A stretch of DNA of 64,000 bases from Nitrobacteraceae bacterium AZCC 2146 (GCA_036924855.1 JBAGRP010000001.1:3968001-4032000), one strand, 5' to 3'. Shown: positions 8,361-16,730, numbered from the stretch's first letter. The notes: generated by a model not told the origin, from the letters alone. Numbers and translations are program-made.

Positions 8361-8665
8361 CGTTTGACCCAATGTATGGTCCGGCCGTGCGTTGCAAGAG
8401 GTTTTCGTCGAGGTGGCGTCAGCGGTCTTGCATCAATGTATCCGGTCTCTGATTGGAGTTGTTTGCGCTCCGGACCACTATGGATATCAGCGCGCGTGCG
8501 ATCTCATTGTCGGACAGACCTCGATGGGCCAGTTGGGTCACCAGTGTTCGCATGCGCCGGGAAGACCGATCCTCCATCTCTTCGTATCCTCTCGCAGACC
8601 TCGGCGGGTAACGGGTAAAGGGTCTGGGACTACGTGATCGCTTGTCCTTTCAATACTCCCGGCGA
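8361..8665. other. Non-coding stretch between IS110 remnants
   Basis: No supported gene. It contains ATGGTCCGGCCGTGC at 8376-8390, also found at the outer end of the intact IS110 element (near 9790-9815, inverted) and at 38818. The rest is probably the 3' non-coding end of that element. On the minus strand a short frame reads MRTLVTQLAHRGLSDNEIA, which could be a recombinase crumb but is too short to call. Confidence 0.35.
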
Positions 8666-9730
8666 TTAGGCGGGTTGAGTGACGGCCGCGGCGAGTTTGC
8701 TCGTTTCGAAGGAGCGTCCATGCGCAAGAACGCTCCAGGCGATCCGGGCCAGTTTATTGGCCAGTGCAATCGCGAGCACATTGCGGTGCAGCCGCTTCCT
8801 GGCGGCTTCAATCCAGGATTTGAGCCCGTGACGCTCCCAGCTCTGCGGCTTGATCAGCACCACCCAGGCCGCCTGCACGAACAGAACCCGCAGGTAGCGG
8901 TTGCCGCGCTTCGATATCTTGCCGAGGATAGTGCGGTCGCCGGTCGAGATTTGCCTGGGAACGAGGCCCAGCCAGGCGGCGAAGTCGCGGCCCTTGGAGA
9001 ACACGTCGCCTGCGCCGATCGCCGCTACCATCGCGCTGGAGATGATCGGCCCGATACCGGGTATGCTGATCAGCCTCTCGCAACCAGCGTCCCGGCGAGC
9101 GATGGCTTCGATCTCGTTCGACAAACCCTCGACGCGCTCATCGAGCCGACGCCAGTCGCCAGCCAGTCCTTCGAGTACCCGCACCATGCGCGGCGACAGG
9201 ATGTCGGATGGTCGGGCGAGGATGTCCGGCAACTCGGCGCGCAGGAAGCGCAAGCCTTGCCGAACAGCGATGCCACGTTCCAGCAGGAAGGCGCGGATCT
9301 GGTTGATGATGCCAGTGCGCTGGCTCACCAGCCGCTCTCGCACCCGGTGCATCGCCTGAAGGTCGAGCTGATCGGCGGTCTTGGTCGCGACGAACTTCAT
9401 CGTCGGGCGTTGCACTGCTTCGGCGATAGCCTCCGCGTCGCGGAAGTCGTTCTTCTGTCCCTTCGAATAGGGCCGAACGTACCGCGCAGGCATCAGTCGG
9501 GCATCGTGGCCAAGCCCCTGGAGCCCGCGGCTGAGATGGTGCGCGCCGACGCAGGCTTCCATGCCGATCAGACATGGCGGCATATTCGCGAACCGCGCTT
9601 TCACTTGGCCACGCGACCACTTCTGTCGCAGCACGATGGCACCGCGCTCATCGAGACCTACGACGTGGAACGAGTTCTTGCCAATGTCGATGCCGGCGAA
9701 GGCGATTGAACGGTTGAGAGCTTCTGCCAT
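8666..9730 (-). CDS. IS110-family transposase (intact)
   Basis: This is a full-length 354-aa IS110 transposase. The RuvC-like DEDD domain shows FAGIDIGKNSFHVVG, CLIGMEACVGAHHLSR and KNDFRDAEAIAEAV. The C-terminal transposase_20 domain shows LISIPGIGPIISSAMVAAIG and AWLGLVPRQISTGDR with GKISKRGNRYLR. Start ATG 9730 has AAGGAG at the right distance; the open frame reaches further upstream but only through element-end sequence. A decayed copy lies at 38.8-39.5 kb, so this element has transposed within the replicon. The ends probably lie near 9820 and between 8376 and 8665. Confidence 0.93.
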   Translation of the reverse strand: MAEALNRSIAFAGIDIGKNSFHVVGLDERGAIVLRQKWSRGQVKARFANMPPCLIGMEACVGAHHLSRGLQGLGHDARLMPARYVRPYSKGQKNDFRDAEAIAEAVQRPTMKFVATKTADQLDLQAMHRVRERLVSQRTGIINQIRAFLLERGIAVRQGLRFLRAELPDILARPSDILSPRMVRVLEGLAGDWRRLDERVEGLSNEIEAIARRDAGCERLISIPGIGPIISSAMVAAIGAGDVFSKGRDFAAWLGLVPRQISTGDRTILGKISKRGNRYLRVLFVQAAWVVLIKPQSWERHGLKSWIEAARKRLHRNVLAIALANKLARIAWSVLAHGRSFETSKLAAAVTQPA

Positions 9731-9975
9731 GGCGTGCTCCTTGTCTTTGGTGCCCCCGCACAAGCATCGCTTGCTGGTGGGGCGGGAGCACGGCCGGACC
9801 ATCCCATACTCGGACATGGCGGCCTATCCCAATGGCAACCAACGTGCTTTGATGATCACTATAGAAGCGTCGCGACTTCTTATCTTGCCCACAAGGGCAA
9901 TCTATGTCCGACAATCCAACAGCTGAAAGCATGTCCAGGTCTCGTGTCCGGCGGCTTTGAGGGGGGGGAGCGAGG

Positions 9976-10569
9976 TTGAAGCAGATCGGCCTTTTCGAAA
10001 TGCGCCGATTGGAGGCGTTGAGCAACACCATCTTCGGCGTTGCGATGACGTTGCTCGCCTACGATCTGCCGAAGGCCAGCAGGTTCGCAAACGCGCCGGC
10101 CTGGATGGAGCTTGTCGGTGCCTACGCACAACCTGTCATCGCGCTGATGATCAGTTTTATCGTGGCCGGCGTGTTTTGGCTCAGCCATCATCGGCGACTC
10201 ACTTTCGCGCCGGAAGGCAGCCGCAGCGAAGTCTTCCTCAATCTGATCTTTCTGCTGTCGATTGTCATGCTTCTGGTGACGAATGGACTTTACGGCGCGT
10301 ATCGGCTCGATAGTGTCGTCGCAGTAAGCTACGGCTTCCATCTGACAGTCATTGCCGGCTTGAACGCGCTGCTATGGGTTCTGGCGCTGAGAGGTCGCCG
10401 CAATTCCGAGTTGCTGGCAATCGCGGTCTTTCCGGTTTTCGCACTCGTGTTCGCAACGGTGATGGCCGCCGTCGCTCCATTCGTTGCACAATTCATGTGG
10501 TGCCTGGCCTTTGGCGCGCCTCTGGCGGGCTGGTTGGCGGCCCGGCGTTGGCCGCCGAGAACGAATTAG
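9976..10569 (+). CDS. TMEM175/DUF1211-type membrane protein (putative K+ channel)
   Basis: This 197-aa integral membrane protein has about five to six hydrophobic segments. The first carries RLEALSNTIFGVAMTLLAYDL, the pattern of the TMEM175 (DUF1211) family, whose members are potassium-selective channels with a pore-lining isoleucine or leucine rather than a TVGYG filter. The hallmark RxxxFSD is replaced by R-LEALSNTIF, a variant. TTG 9976 is preferred because it follows a strong GGGGGGGAG ribosome site; ATG 10000 is the alternative. It has no obvious operon partner. The channel role is inferred from the family. Confidence 0.75.
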   Translation: MKQIGLFEMRRLEALSNTIFGVAMTLLAYDLPKASRFANAPAWMELVGAYAQPVIALMISFIVAGVFWLSHHRRLTFAPEGSRSEVFLNLIFLLSIVMLLVTNGLYGAYRLDSVVAVSYGFHLTVIAGLNALLWVLALRGRRNSELLAIAVFPVFALVFATVMAAVAPFVAQFMWCLAFGAPLAGWLAARRWPPRTN

Positions 10570-10704
10570 CCAGCTCGATCTCTGCCAAGGCTTCCTCGTA
10601 TGCAATGGCTAACCGCCGTGCGATGGGTCTCGGAATAGCGCCGCAAAATCGTGTTGTGCGGGTCTGATAACCTTTGCTCTGAGACTTGAACCATGAATCG
10701 CGAC

Positions 10705-10731
10705 TTCCGATCCTGGCACCTTTGAGACATG
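10705..10731 (+). repeat. 27-bp dispersed repeat, copy 2
   Basis: This matches the block at 1376-1402 with two mismatches and the same exact 18-bp core. It lies in a gene-free interval (10570-10861) that I cannot otherwise interpret. Both copies stand at the edges of IS-rich DNA, which suits a remnant of a transposon end or recombination site. Confidence 0.5.
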
Positions 10732-10861
10732 CCGAAGCAGGCCCAGGATGTCTGTTTATCGGTGTAGACCGGAAGTGATCTGCCGGCAGTCAGAATGACG
10801 CGATTGACCCATTATCGGAAATGAGCCAGGTCATGCGGTTTGACCACCGTCGTGGGCGCCC

Positions 10862-11200
10862 TCAGGCTAACTGCAGGGGCCCGTGATCATCGCAATGATC
10901 ACCGTGCGGGTGGTGCAGCCGGCCCTCTACGAGATAGTCGACATGGTCACCATGCGGCACCTCTTCATGTCCGCAGTTCGGACCATGTACGTGTGAGCAG
11001 TGGACTTGGGGCGTGCAGTTCACGGGATTTGTGGCGCTGACCGCGATGACATGTTCGTCCACGTGATCCTCGTGCATATGGTGGAGATGGCCATCGTGAA
11101 GATAATCCACATGGCCGTCATGGCGAACCGCGATGTGCCCGCATTTCGGGCCATGCTTATGAGTGTGGTTGGCATGGTGTTTCTCGGTGCATGTGTCCAT
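10862..11200 (-). CDS. Histidine-rich putative zinc-binding protein
   Basis: The 112-aa protein is extremely rich in His, Asp and Cys. It has two related halves: HKHGPKCGHIAVRHDGHVDYLHDGHLHHMHEDH, recurring in shortened form as HVHGPNCGHEEVPHGDHVDYLVEGRLHHPHGDH. Each half has a GPxCGH motif and a GHVDYL...HLHH...GDH motif, an internal duplication suited to zinc binding or storage. No signal peptide or membrane segment is seen. ATG 11200 follows AAGGAGC at good spacing. Relatives are often mislabelled 'zinc transporter permease'. It is divergent from a COG0523 GTPase across a Zur-like palindrome, which supports a zinc-starvation role. Confidence 0.8.
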   Translation of the reverse strand: MDTCTEKHHANHTHKHGPKCGHIAVRHDGHVDYLHDGHLHHMHEDHVDEHVIAVSATNPVNCTPQVHCSHVHGPNCGHEEVPHGDHVDYLVEGRLHHPHGDHCDDHGPLQLA

Positions 11201-11321
11201 TTGCGATGCTCCTTGCCTGCGCTTGGTTGCCCACCGACGGCCCATCATTCCATCCAATAATGGAATAGTTGAGGAAGCTGGGCGATGCCGGGGTGCACAC
11301 AAGCTGATTGATCTCCCATGT

Positions 11322-11338
11322 GTAATGTTATAACATAC
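11322..11338. promoter_or_regulatory. Zur-like operator
   Basis: GTAATGTTATAACATAC contains the perfect 12-bp palindrome ATGTTATAACAT and closely resembles Zur boxes of proteobacteria (consensus centred on TGTTATA-TATAACA). It lies 122 bp upstream of the His-rich gene and about 40 bp upstream of the plus-strand ORF leading to the COG0523 GTPase, so one Zur dimer could repress both directions in zinc-replete cells. The match is by eye; binding is inferred. Confidence 0.75.
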
Positions 11339-11377
11339 GTTTATTGCGCCGCCGATCGAGCGCCGCCAGACTGACGG

Positions 11378-11695
11378 ATGCACATGGCTGCCTTTTTTTT
11401 CTCAAGGAAAACGCCAAATTGGCGAAGCGCCGCTGCACTTGGACTGAAGGTGCAAGTCCGATCCGTCATCAACGCTGATGATGACACCGTAGTCAGCGTC
11501 AGCGAACGCGATTGCGGCGATCCCGGCTGCGGCGGCGCCCTGACCATCGTGCTCGTCATGCATCCGAGACGGCCAACCGAGGCCTTCAAAATCGACAAGC
11601 CGCTTGAGCAGGTCACTCAATCAGACCTTACCGACGCGCTTGCGCCGTTGGTCGCACAAGCCGGCCTGTCTGAGCTGTCTCCAAAACCGAAGTGA
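11378..11695 (+). CDS. Small conserved-looking protein upstream of COG0523 GTPase
   Basis: A 105-aa protein with a possible metal motif [18 protein letters not shown] followed by [19 protein letters not shown]. The pattern of a cysteine pair, beta strand and DL...AL helix suggests a small folded domain; I cannot name a family. It starts about 40 bp after the Zur-like site and ends 52 bp before the COG0523 GTPase, so the two are probably cotranscribed and it probably also answers to zinc. ATG 11378 or 11384 may be the start; neither has a strong ribosome site. Confidence 0.6.
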   Translation: MHMAAFFFSRKTPNWRSAAALGLKVQVRSVINADDDTVVSVSERDCGDPGCGGALTIVLVMHPRRPTEAFKIDKPLEQVTQSDLTDALAPLVAQAGLSELSPKPK

Positions 11696-11747
11696 GCCGG
11701 ATTTCGCAGCGGCTTCGTCAAACGTCAACATCAGCAAGGACAATCCC

Positions 11748-12719
11748 ATGCAGGCGGCTCCGAACCAGACTCCCGTCACCGTGATCACCGGCTATCTCGG
11801 TTCCGGAAAGACTACGCTGCTCAACCGAATCCTGACGGAGACGCACGGCAAGCGCTACGCCGTCATTGTCAATGAATTCGGCGAGGTTGGAATCGACAAT
11901 GATCTCATCGTCAATGCGGAAGAAGAGATCTTCGAAATGAACAACGGCTGCATCTGCTGCACCGTGCGCGGCGATCTGATACGAATTCTTGGCGGCCTGA
12001 TGCGGCGCAAGGGCCGCATGGATGGTATCATCGTGGAAACGACAGGTCTCGCCGATCCTGCGCCCGTCGCGCAGACATTTTTTGTGGATGAAGACGTTCG
12101 CCGCCAGACCAAGCTCGATGCCATTGTGACCGTGGTGGACGCCAAGCACCTACTTGGTGAGATTGATCGTGCTCCGGAGGCGCAGGAGCAACTTGGTTTC
12201 GCCGACATCGTGCTGCTCAACAAGACCGATCTGGTCACGGCGGACGACCTCGCCTCGGTCGAAGCGCGCATTCGCCGAATCAATCCTTATGCCGCTATCC
12301 ATCGCACCGAACGCTGCGGCCTCGATCTCGCCCAAGTGCTTGGCCGCGATGCCTTCAACATTGACCGCGTTCTCGAGGTTGTGCCGAATTTTCTTATCGA
12401 AACACACGAACATGAACACGATGATGAGATCAGCAGCCTGTCCCTGACCGCCGACCGCCCAATCGATCCCGCGCGGTTCGTTCCCTGGATTCAGAAGGTT
12501 ACGCAGGATTTCGGAACAGACATCCTTCGAATGAAGGGCATCATTGCGATGAAGGACGACGATCAGCGCTTCGTAGTCCAAGGCGTGCACATGCTTCTCG
12601 AAGGCGGTTCCCAGCGTCCGTGGAAATCGGATGAAAAGCGCGACAGCCGTCTAGTGTTCATCGGAAGGGGGCTGCCCAAGGACCGGCTCAAACAGGAATT
12701 TGAGTCCTGCCGCGTCTGA
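11748..12719 (+). CDS. CobW/COG0523-family GTPase (zinc metallochaperone type)
   Basis: This 323-aa G3E-family GTPase shows the P-loop [10 protein letters not shown], the switch segment [12 protein letters not shown], the metal motif [16 protein letters not shown] and the guanine-specificity NKTD. A His/Asp-rich insert (THEHEHDDE) precedes the C-terminal CobW_C domain. COG0523 proteins use GTP to deliver metals; Zur-controlled ones serve zinc-dependent enzymes under zinc shortage. ATG 11748 has AAGGA 8 nt upstream; the longer frame from 11604 overlaps the preceding ORF and is rejected. The Zur-like palindrome and His-rich neighbour favour zinc rather than cobalamin or nitrile hydratase. Confidence 0.9.
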   Translation: MQAAPNQTPVTVITGYLGSGKTTLLNRILTETHGKRYAVIVNEFGEVGIDNDLIVNAEEEIFEMNNGCICCTVRGDLIRILGGLMRRKGRMDGIIVETTGLADPAPVAQTFFVDEDVRRQTKLDAIVTVVDAKHLLGEIDRAPEAQEQLGFADIVLLNKTDLVTADDLASVEARIRRINPYAAIHRTERCGLDLAQVLGRDAFNIDRVLEVVPNFLIETHEHEHDDEISSLSLTADRPIDPARFVPWIQKVTQDFGTDILRMKGIIAMKDDDQRFVVQGVHMLLEGGSQRPWKSDEKRDSRLVFIGRGLPKDRLKQEFESCRV

Positions 12720-12868
12720 TCGCAGTCACATTCGCAAGCAAATTCGGCTACGTGCAGCCGTCCAGAAAAAGCCACTTGTGATAGACGCTTCCAACGCAGA
12801 TGACCTAAAACCAATGTTGCCGGTGCTGGCGATAATTGGCGGAATATTTCTGACCTGCCCCTGAACTT

Positions 12869-13793
12869 TCATCCAGCGACGATTAGAGTCTCGGCGGTTT
12901 TTACGCCGTCAGGCGCGGGTAGAGCAACATGCGATCGGCGGAGCTGGTCGGGGTTGCGCAGCCGATCGCATGTTGCGGTGAGTTTAGCGGCGTAAGCCGC
13001 CGGGGTGAGATAGCCCAACGCCGAATGCGGGCGCTGGTCATTGTAGTCATCGGCCCAATCAGTGATGCGGGTTCGGGCGTGATCGAGGCCGAAGAACAGG
13101 GTTTCATTGAGAAGCTCGTCCCGCATCCGACCATTAAAACTCTCGCAAAAGCCGTTCTGCATGGGTTTGCCCGGTGCGATGAAGTGCCAGACAATGTTGT
13201 GTTCTTCCGCCCAGCCCAGCATGGCGTTCGACGTGAACTCAGTACCATTATCCGAGACGATCATTGCCGGCTTGCCGCGCTGCTCGATCAGCGTGGTCAA
13301 TTCGCGTGCCACGCCGTCCCGAGATCGATGTGTCGGGGATCGCCGCCAGGCATTCCCGGGTGACGTCATCAACGATGTTCAGGATCCGGAATCGGCGGCC
13401 GGAGGCGAATTGGTCGTGGACAAAATCCAGCGACCAACGAGCATTCGGCCTTGCTTCAACGAGGATCGGCGCCCGCGCCCCCATAGCGCGGCGTCGAGCG
13501 CGCCGCTTGCGCACGGTGAGGCCTTCCTCCCGATAGAGCCGGTAGATGCGGTTGATGCCCGATGGCTCGCCTTTCTGCCGCAGCAGGACGAACAGCCGGC
13601 GGTAGCCGAAGCGTTTTCGTTCATTGGCAAGCTCACGTAGATGCGTGCGCAGTTCGGTGTCCGGTGGCCGGCGTGACCGATAGCGGATCATTTTGCGATC
13701 GGCATTGACGATTGAGCAGGCCCGCCGTTCTGAGAGGCCCAGCGCGGCCTGCAGATGCGCGACACCTTCGCGCTTGGCGGCGGGCCCTACCAT
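12869..13793 (-). pseudogene. IS407-group OrfB, frameshifted (copy 1)
   Basis: OrfB begins MVGPAAKREGVAHLQAALGL and has the helix-turn-helix and first catalytic-core block RWSLDFVHDQFASGRRFRIL. After TSISGRR the frame is lost near 13310 and resumes as VARELTTLIEQRGKPAMIVS with DNGTEFTS and the NGFCESFNGRMRDELLN block, ending with a normal rve_3 tail. CGT GGC ACG replaces the expected CGT GTG GCA CGC, a net loss of two bases (or gain of one). The split falls between the first and second catalytic Asp, so no functional DDE enzyme can form. The same lesion is present in copy 2. Confidence 0.85.
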
Positions 13794-14053
13794 TTTTTTG
13801 CCAGAAGCTCGCGGAGTGCGACTGCATCCAGCATCTGCTCCGCCAACAGCTTCTTCAACTTGGCGTTCTCGTCCTCGAGCTGCTTCAGCCGCTTGGCCTC
13901 GGGGACATCCATGCCGCCGTATTTGGCCTTCCAATTATACAGCGTCGCTTCCGAGACGCCGTGCTTGCGGGCGAGATCGGCGGTCTTGGCGCCCGCCTCA
14001 TGCTCCCGCAGTACGCCTATGATCTGTTCTTCCGTAAACCGGGCTCGCTTCAT
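13787..14053 (-). CDS. IS407-group OrfA (copy 1)
   Basis: This 88-aa protein is the DNA-binding OrfA of an IS3-family element, starting MKRARFTEEQIIGVLREHEAG with a helix-turn-helix (TADLARKHGVSEATLYNWK) and a C-terminal leucine-zipper-like helix. It ends in LLAKKW at A AAA AAA TGG: seven A residues (13793-13799 on the plus strand as T) form the classic slippery site for the -1 frameshift that would make the OrfAB fusion. OrfA is intact and could still repress or interfere with related elements. Confidence 0.85.
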   Translation of the reverse strand: MKRARFTEEQIIGVLREHEAGAKTADLARKHGVSEATLYNWKAKYGGMDVPEAKRLKQLEDENAKLKKLLAEQMLDAVALRELLAKKW

Positions 14054-14116
14054 TTGTCCGTCCTTCACAAGGCCGGACTCTAACTCCACGTGGAGGAACT
14101 TTGCAGGGGCAGGTCA

Positions 14117-14310
14117 GATGCCGCTGCAGCAATTGCGAGACCCCGCTAGCGGTTGGACCCGTCGCGGGCCCCGATGGCTTTATTTATGTCTGCGATCGCT
14201 GCGGGTGGTGGGGTTTCAATCCGTGCCATATGGATTCGCCTCCAGTGGCGGGGAGAAAGGCGGCCCTCAAGGCCGCTGACGGCGATGTGATCCCCTTCCG
14301 CCGGGGCTAA
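14117..14310 (+). pseudogene. Zinc-ribbon protein, 5' end cut by IS3
   Basis: Directly against the IS3 right end, an open frame reads CRCSNCETPLAVGPVAGP then YVCDRCGWWGFNPCHM and a tail ending DVIPFRRG, about 64 residues. Two CxxC pairs (CSNC and CDRC) form a zinc-ribbon. The only start available is a TTG inside the IS (14101), so the natural start was probably removed by the insertion. Function is unknown. Confidence 0.5.
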
Positions 14311-14453
14311 CCGGCGGCCAATACCTTTATTCGAAAACCAAGGACTGACCAGCCGTCACCGCGAAACACGCGAGGGCCAGTATGACGCGTGCCGTTCCAA
14401 CCCAATATCGAGGACGCTTTGCCTGCCCGCACTGACTACGCTTTGATGCGCGG

Positions 14454-14831
14454 ATGACGAACCAACCCGTCCGTTTTCTCGGCCGCCAGCCGTTCCGGCC
14501 CACGCCAATCGCGGTGCTGACCGAGCGTGGGACGGTTCGTACCCGCAAGGTGCCAGGTCACTGGCGCCAGAGCTACCAGGCCGGTGGCCCGGCGAGCTGG
14601 ATCAGGCAGGGCTTTGTCACGGTCGGCATGCATTGCCTGAAAGGTGCGTGCCGCCATCAGGCCACTGTGGAGCTCGCAACGCTGCCGCAGGATCTGACGT
14701 GGGTGCAGATCGGGCGGCACATGCTGTGTGAAGAGTGCGGCGGGGTCGGCGCGGTGAATTTCGAACCGCACTGGCACACCAACACGCAGCATGCGGTGCC
14801 GTTCACCGCCGGGTGGAAAGTCCGGACTTAG
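14454..14831 (+). CDS. Hypothetical protein with C-terminal zinc ribbon
   Basis: The 125-aa product has a poorly structured N-terminus (MTNQPVRFLGRQPFRPTPI) and a C-terminal part with MHCLKGACRHQATVELATLP and MLCEECGGVGAVNFEPHW, giving CxxxxC and CxxC pairs that probably bind zinc. Small proteins of this type are common in Bradyrhizobium genomes and have no assigned role. The ATG is the first in frame; the ribosome site is weak. The antisense frame at 14436-14882 is a shadow. Confidence 0.6.
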   Translation: MTNQPVRFLGRQPFRPTPIAVLTERGTVRTRKVPGHWRQSYQAGGPASWIRQGFVTVGMHCLKGACRHQATVELATLPQDLTWVQIGRHMLCEECGGVGAVNFEPHWHTNTQHAVPFTAGWKVRT

Positions 14832-15097
14832 ATCGATGTGCAATTTGTATTCGATGACGACGAACCAGCAGGCCATCCGCAACTATTCAAGGCCACCTGG
14901 GACACCGCCGGCAACCTGCCGCCCTGCCCGCGATCTTTCCCGGCCATTGCCGAGTCTATCTCTTCAAGTCGATCGGCGAGGAGGAGCCACGCTTCGGCTG
15001 CCGTTGTGAGGCTTCGCCTATGCCGTGGGTTACTTTCGGCCCGCTCCAGCTTTTGAGCGGCCTTCGCGCGGCACTGAGCAATTGTAAACATGGCCAT
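14828..15097 (-). CDS. Hypothetical helical protein, C-terminus possibly replaced
   Basis: The frame starts MAMFTIAQCRAKAAQKLERA and continues HRRSLTTAAEAWLLLADRLEE, which matches my memory of small rhizobial helical proteins with an AECRAKAEQKL...AAEAWL pattern, normally 60-70 aa. After about residue 52 the frame runs into DNA that on the other strand is SRAP-gene debris, so the last 35 residues are probably not original. Starts at 15103, 15097 and 15091 are all possible. No function is known. Confidence 0.45.
   Translation of the reverse strand: MAMFTIAQCRAKAAQKLERAESNPRHRRSLTTAAEAWLLLADRLEEIDSAMAGKDRGQGGRLPAVSQVALNSCGWPAGSSSSNTNCTSI
14836..14945 (+). pseudogene. SRAP (YedK/HMCES-type) gene fragment
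   Basis: ATG 14836 opens with MCNLYSMTTNQQAIRN, the characteristic start of SOS-response-associated peptidases, in which Cys2 (after Met removal) crosslinks to abasic sites. After 16 residues the frame shifts; the neighbouring frame continues LFKATWDTAGNLPP as expected. Similarity ends near 14945. Only about 35 of roughly 220-250 residues remain, so this is a remnant with a frameshift. Confidence 0.7.
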
Positions 15098-15103
15098 TCC
15101 CAT

Positions 15104-15557
15104 TGACTTGCTCAGCGCACCTTATGCGAAGATTCGAAGGCCATGCTGGTCAGAATGGCGCATCGGAGGCGGTCTTTATTCTAAGTTCTTGTTGTTGTCC
15201 GCCGATACCGGCGCCGCGATCTCCGCGCCGATAATTGCGCTTTTCTGAGCCGCTCACGGAGTTGGTGCAATTTGCATAGTTGAGCAATCAGGTTGGCCGC
15301 TCTGTCGTTGACGGCCGCAAGAGTCGGCTGAATAACATCCATTTTACTCTCCAAATAACTTTACTAACGCTGATACTCCATTCGTAGGGCGCACATCACC
15401 CTAGACATCGGTCATCACGGCAATGCTAAGGTTCAAATGTCTCCGTTTGAAATTCGCATAAAGTACTAGGCGTTCCTGCCACGGAACACCTAAGCGCGAA
15501 GCGTTCTATTTTTTCAAATCAGAACGCGGCTCGCATCAGAGTTTTTCTGCGGTGGAC
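15104..15557. other. Intergenic stretch, nothing recognised
   Basis: About 450 bp without a supported gene on either strand. The part around 15340-15540 is relatively AT-rich, as expected for a promoter region, but I could not identify -35/-10 boxes, hairpins or repeats with confidence. Confidence 0.4.
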
Positions 15558-15761
15558 CTAAATCTGAAAATAGCCACGCCGGATTCGTCCAGCACCGCCA
15601 GCTGCCGCTCTGGATGCGGACTCGGCGATAAGATCGCAGCCTAGATCGCGGCAAACTCCAGCGGCCTCGGTCCACGCAGCGTGGTCGACAGCAAGCTCCA
15701 TATCCTGACCGCCCACATCGGGCGATCCGCTTTGCTGGATCTGGAATCTGTAAAGGGGCAT
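15558..15761 (-). CDS. DUF6894-like small protein
   Basis: The 67-aa product begins MPLYRFQIQQSGSPDVGGQDMEL followed by AAWTEAAGVCRDL. DUF6894 proteins start MPxYxFH with a D...G...L...AxxEA pattern and are very common in Bradyrhizobium, so this is a divergent member. The C-terminus (GGAGRIRRGYFQI) is atypical and may follow a frameshift. Function unknown. Confidence 0.45.
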   Translation of the reverse strand: MPLYRFQIQQSGSPDVGGQDMELAVDHAAWTEAAGVCRDLGCDLIAESASRAAAGGAGRIRRGYFQI

Positions 15762-15948
15762 TCAGCAGCTTAAAGCGCAGCCAAATTCCTGTCTGCCCGG
15801 TCCCCTACATTTCACATGTAATAAGCCCGCAGCTAACATTGCTGGCTTGACGACGGCCGGCGGAATCGCGTCCAAACCGCATCATGACCGATGTTAAACT
15901 TCAGAAATTCAAGCAAGAGCGGCCCTACGCGACGCCGGAAGCCGCGGC

Positions 15949-16374
15949 TCATCGGCATATCGGAAAAATCACAGCCAGATCACGCCCACGGAGCAGCAAG
16001 AGTCGCGAGGTAAGTCCGCCGTGGCGCTGTATCCATTGGCGGATGGCGTAGGGATAGGCTTCGAATACCACCTGTGACGCTTCGGGCTCGGCGTAGAGGT
16101 GTCCCTGTCGATCGATTGAACGCGCCGCGTGAAAGCCCAGCACTGCGCGACGTGTCACGCAGATGCGGCCTGCCGGCAGCGCACTCAACACCAGCGTGCA
16201 GGCCGACAGGCAGGGTCCATCTATTACCACCGGCTCACCGGAAGCGCGCAATCTCTCGAATAAGTATAGGAATGGGCCGACCGGACCACCAAGGCTTCCG
16301 AGGATGCGGATTTCGGCCTGAGCAGGCGCGACCAGCAGTGAAGCGACGATCGCTGCAGTGCAAGCTATACGCAT
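15949..16374 (-). CDS. Secreted protein with ClpP/crotonase-like signature
   Basis: The 141-aa protein has a clear Sec signal peptide (MRIACTAAIVASLLVAPAQA, cleavage after AQA). The mature part has VVIDGPCLSACTLVL, which looks like the nucleophile-elbow region of periplasmic ClpP-like/S49-like proteins (serine in a G-x-C-x-S-A context), then ICVTRRAVLGFHAA with a histidine at the position a catalytic His could take. It is short for a protease, so activity is uncertain; a related non-catalytic periplasmic protein is equally likely. No operon partners are apparent. Confidence 0.6.
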   Translation of the reverse strand: MRIACTAAIVASLLVAPAQAEIRILGSLGGPVGPFLYLFERLRASGEPVVIDGPCLSACTLVLSALPAGRICVTRRAVLGFHAARSIDRQGHLYAEPEASQVVFEAYPYAIRQWIQRHGGLTSRLLLLRGRDLAVIFPICR

Positions 16375-16511
16375 ACTAGAGCCCTCTGAAAGTTCGGGCG
16401 CAGTTTCGCTCAGAGACCGTACAATTCGGTCGCTAGCTAAGATCAGCTTTTCCCGCGATGTCGTCAGCTACCGCTTCATGTTACGGCGAACCTGGCCTAC
16501 TCGGCCACACC

Positions 16512-16685
16512 TTACTGCGGGGATCTCAGCTTGCCTTCGACCCATTTTGCCGCATCGGTTTCGAGCGGATCCGGTCGGTCGCATTCAAAGCATTGGAATG
16601 AGCGCGGCCCGTTCCCTCCCGGAGGCAGCGCTAGGATCAGGTTGGCCCCGCATCCGGGGCAAGTTGGTCGTTGTGCTTGGCCCAT
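16512..16685 (-). CDS. 57-aa zinc-ribbon protein
   Basis: A short frame begins MGQAQRPTCPGCGANLILAL and contains FQCFECDRPDPLET. The two CxxC pairs (CPGC, CFEC) define a mini zinc ribbon, followed by AAKWVEGKLRSPQ. The pattern is common among tiny Bradyrhizobium proteins, with no known role. It lies 45 bp downstream of the next zinc-ribbon gene on the same strand, so the two are probably cotranscribed. Confidence 0.65.
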   Translation of the reverse strand: MGQAQRPTCPGCGANLILALPPGGNGPRSFQCFECDRPDPLETDAAKWVEGKLRSPQ

Positions 16686-16730
16686 GCGATAATTTTGGGT
16701 AGGAGAAGTCGCAGCCGGGTCTTTGCCCTG

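Larger units (their letters stand above)
12851..14116 (-). mobile_element. IS3-family (IS407-group) element, copy 1
   Basis: The 1266-bp element has terminal inverted repeats TGACCTGCCCCTGAA / TGACCTGCCCCTGCAA and encodes OrfA and OrfB on the minus strand. Its flanks (TTC before, GAT after) show no target duplication, so the ends may have been rearranged since insertion. It is nearly identical to the copy at 40508-41773; I noticed only two base differences. OrfB carries an internal frameshift. Confidence 0.92.

Noticed and set aside
8642..9709. 355-aa open frame on the plus strand
   Set aside because: Antisense to the intact IS110 transposase, which has the conserved catalytic motifs on the minus strand.
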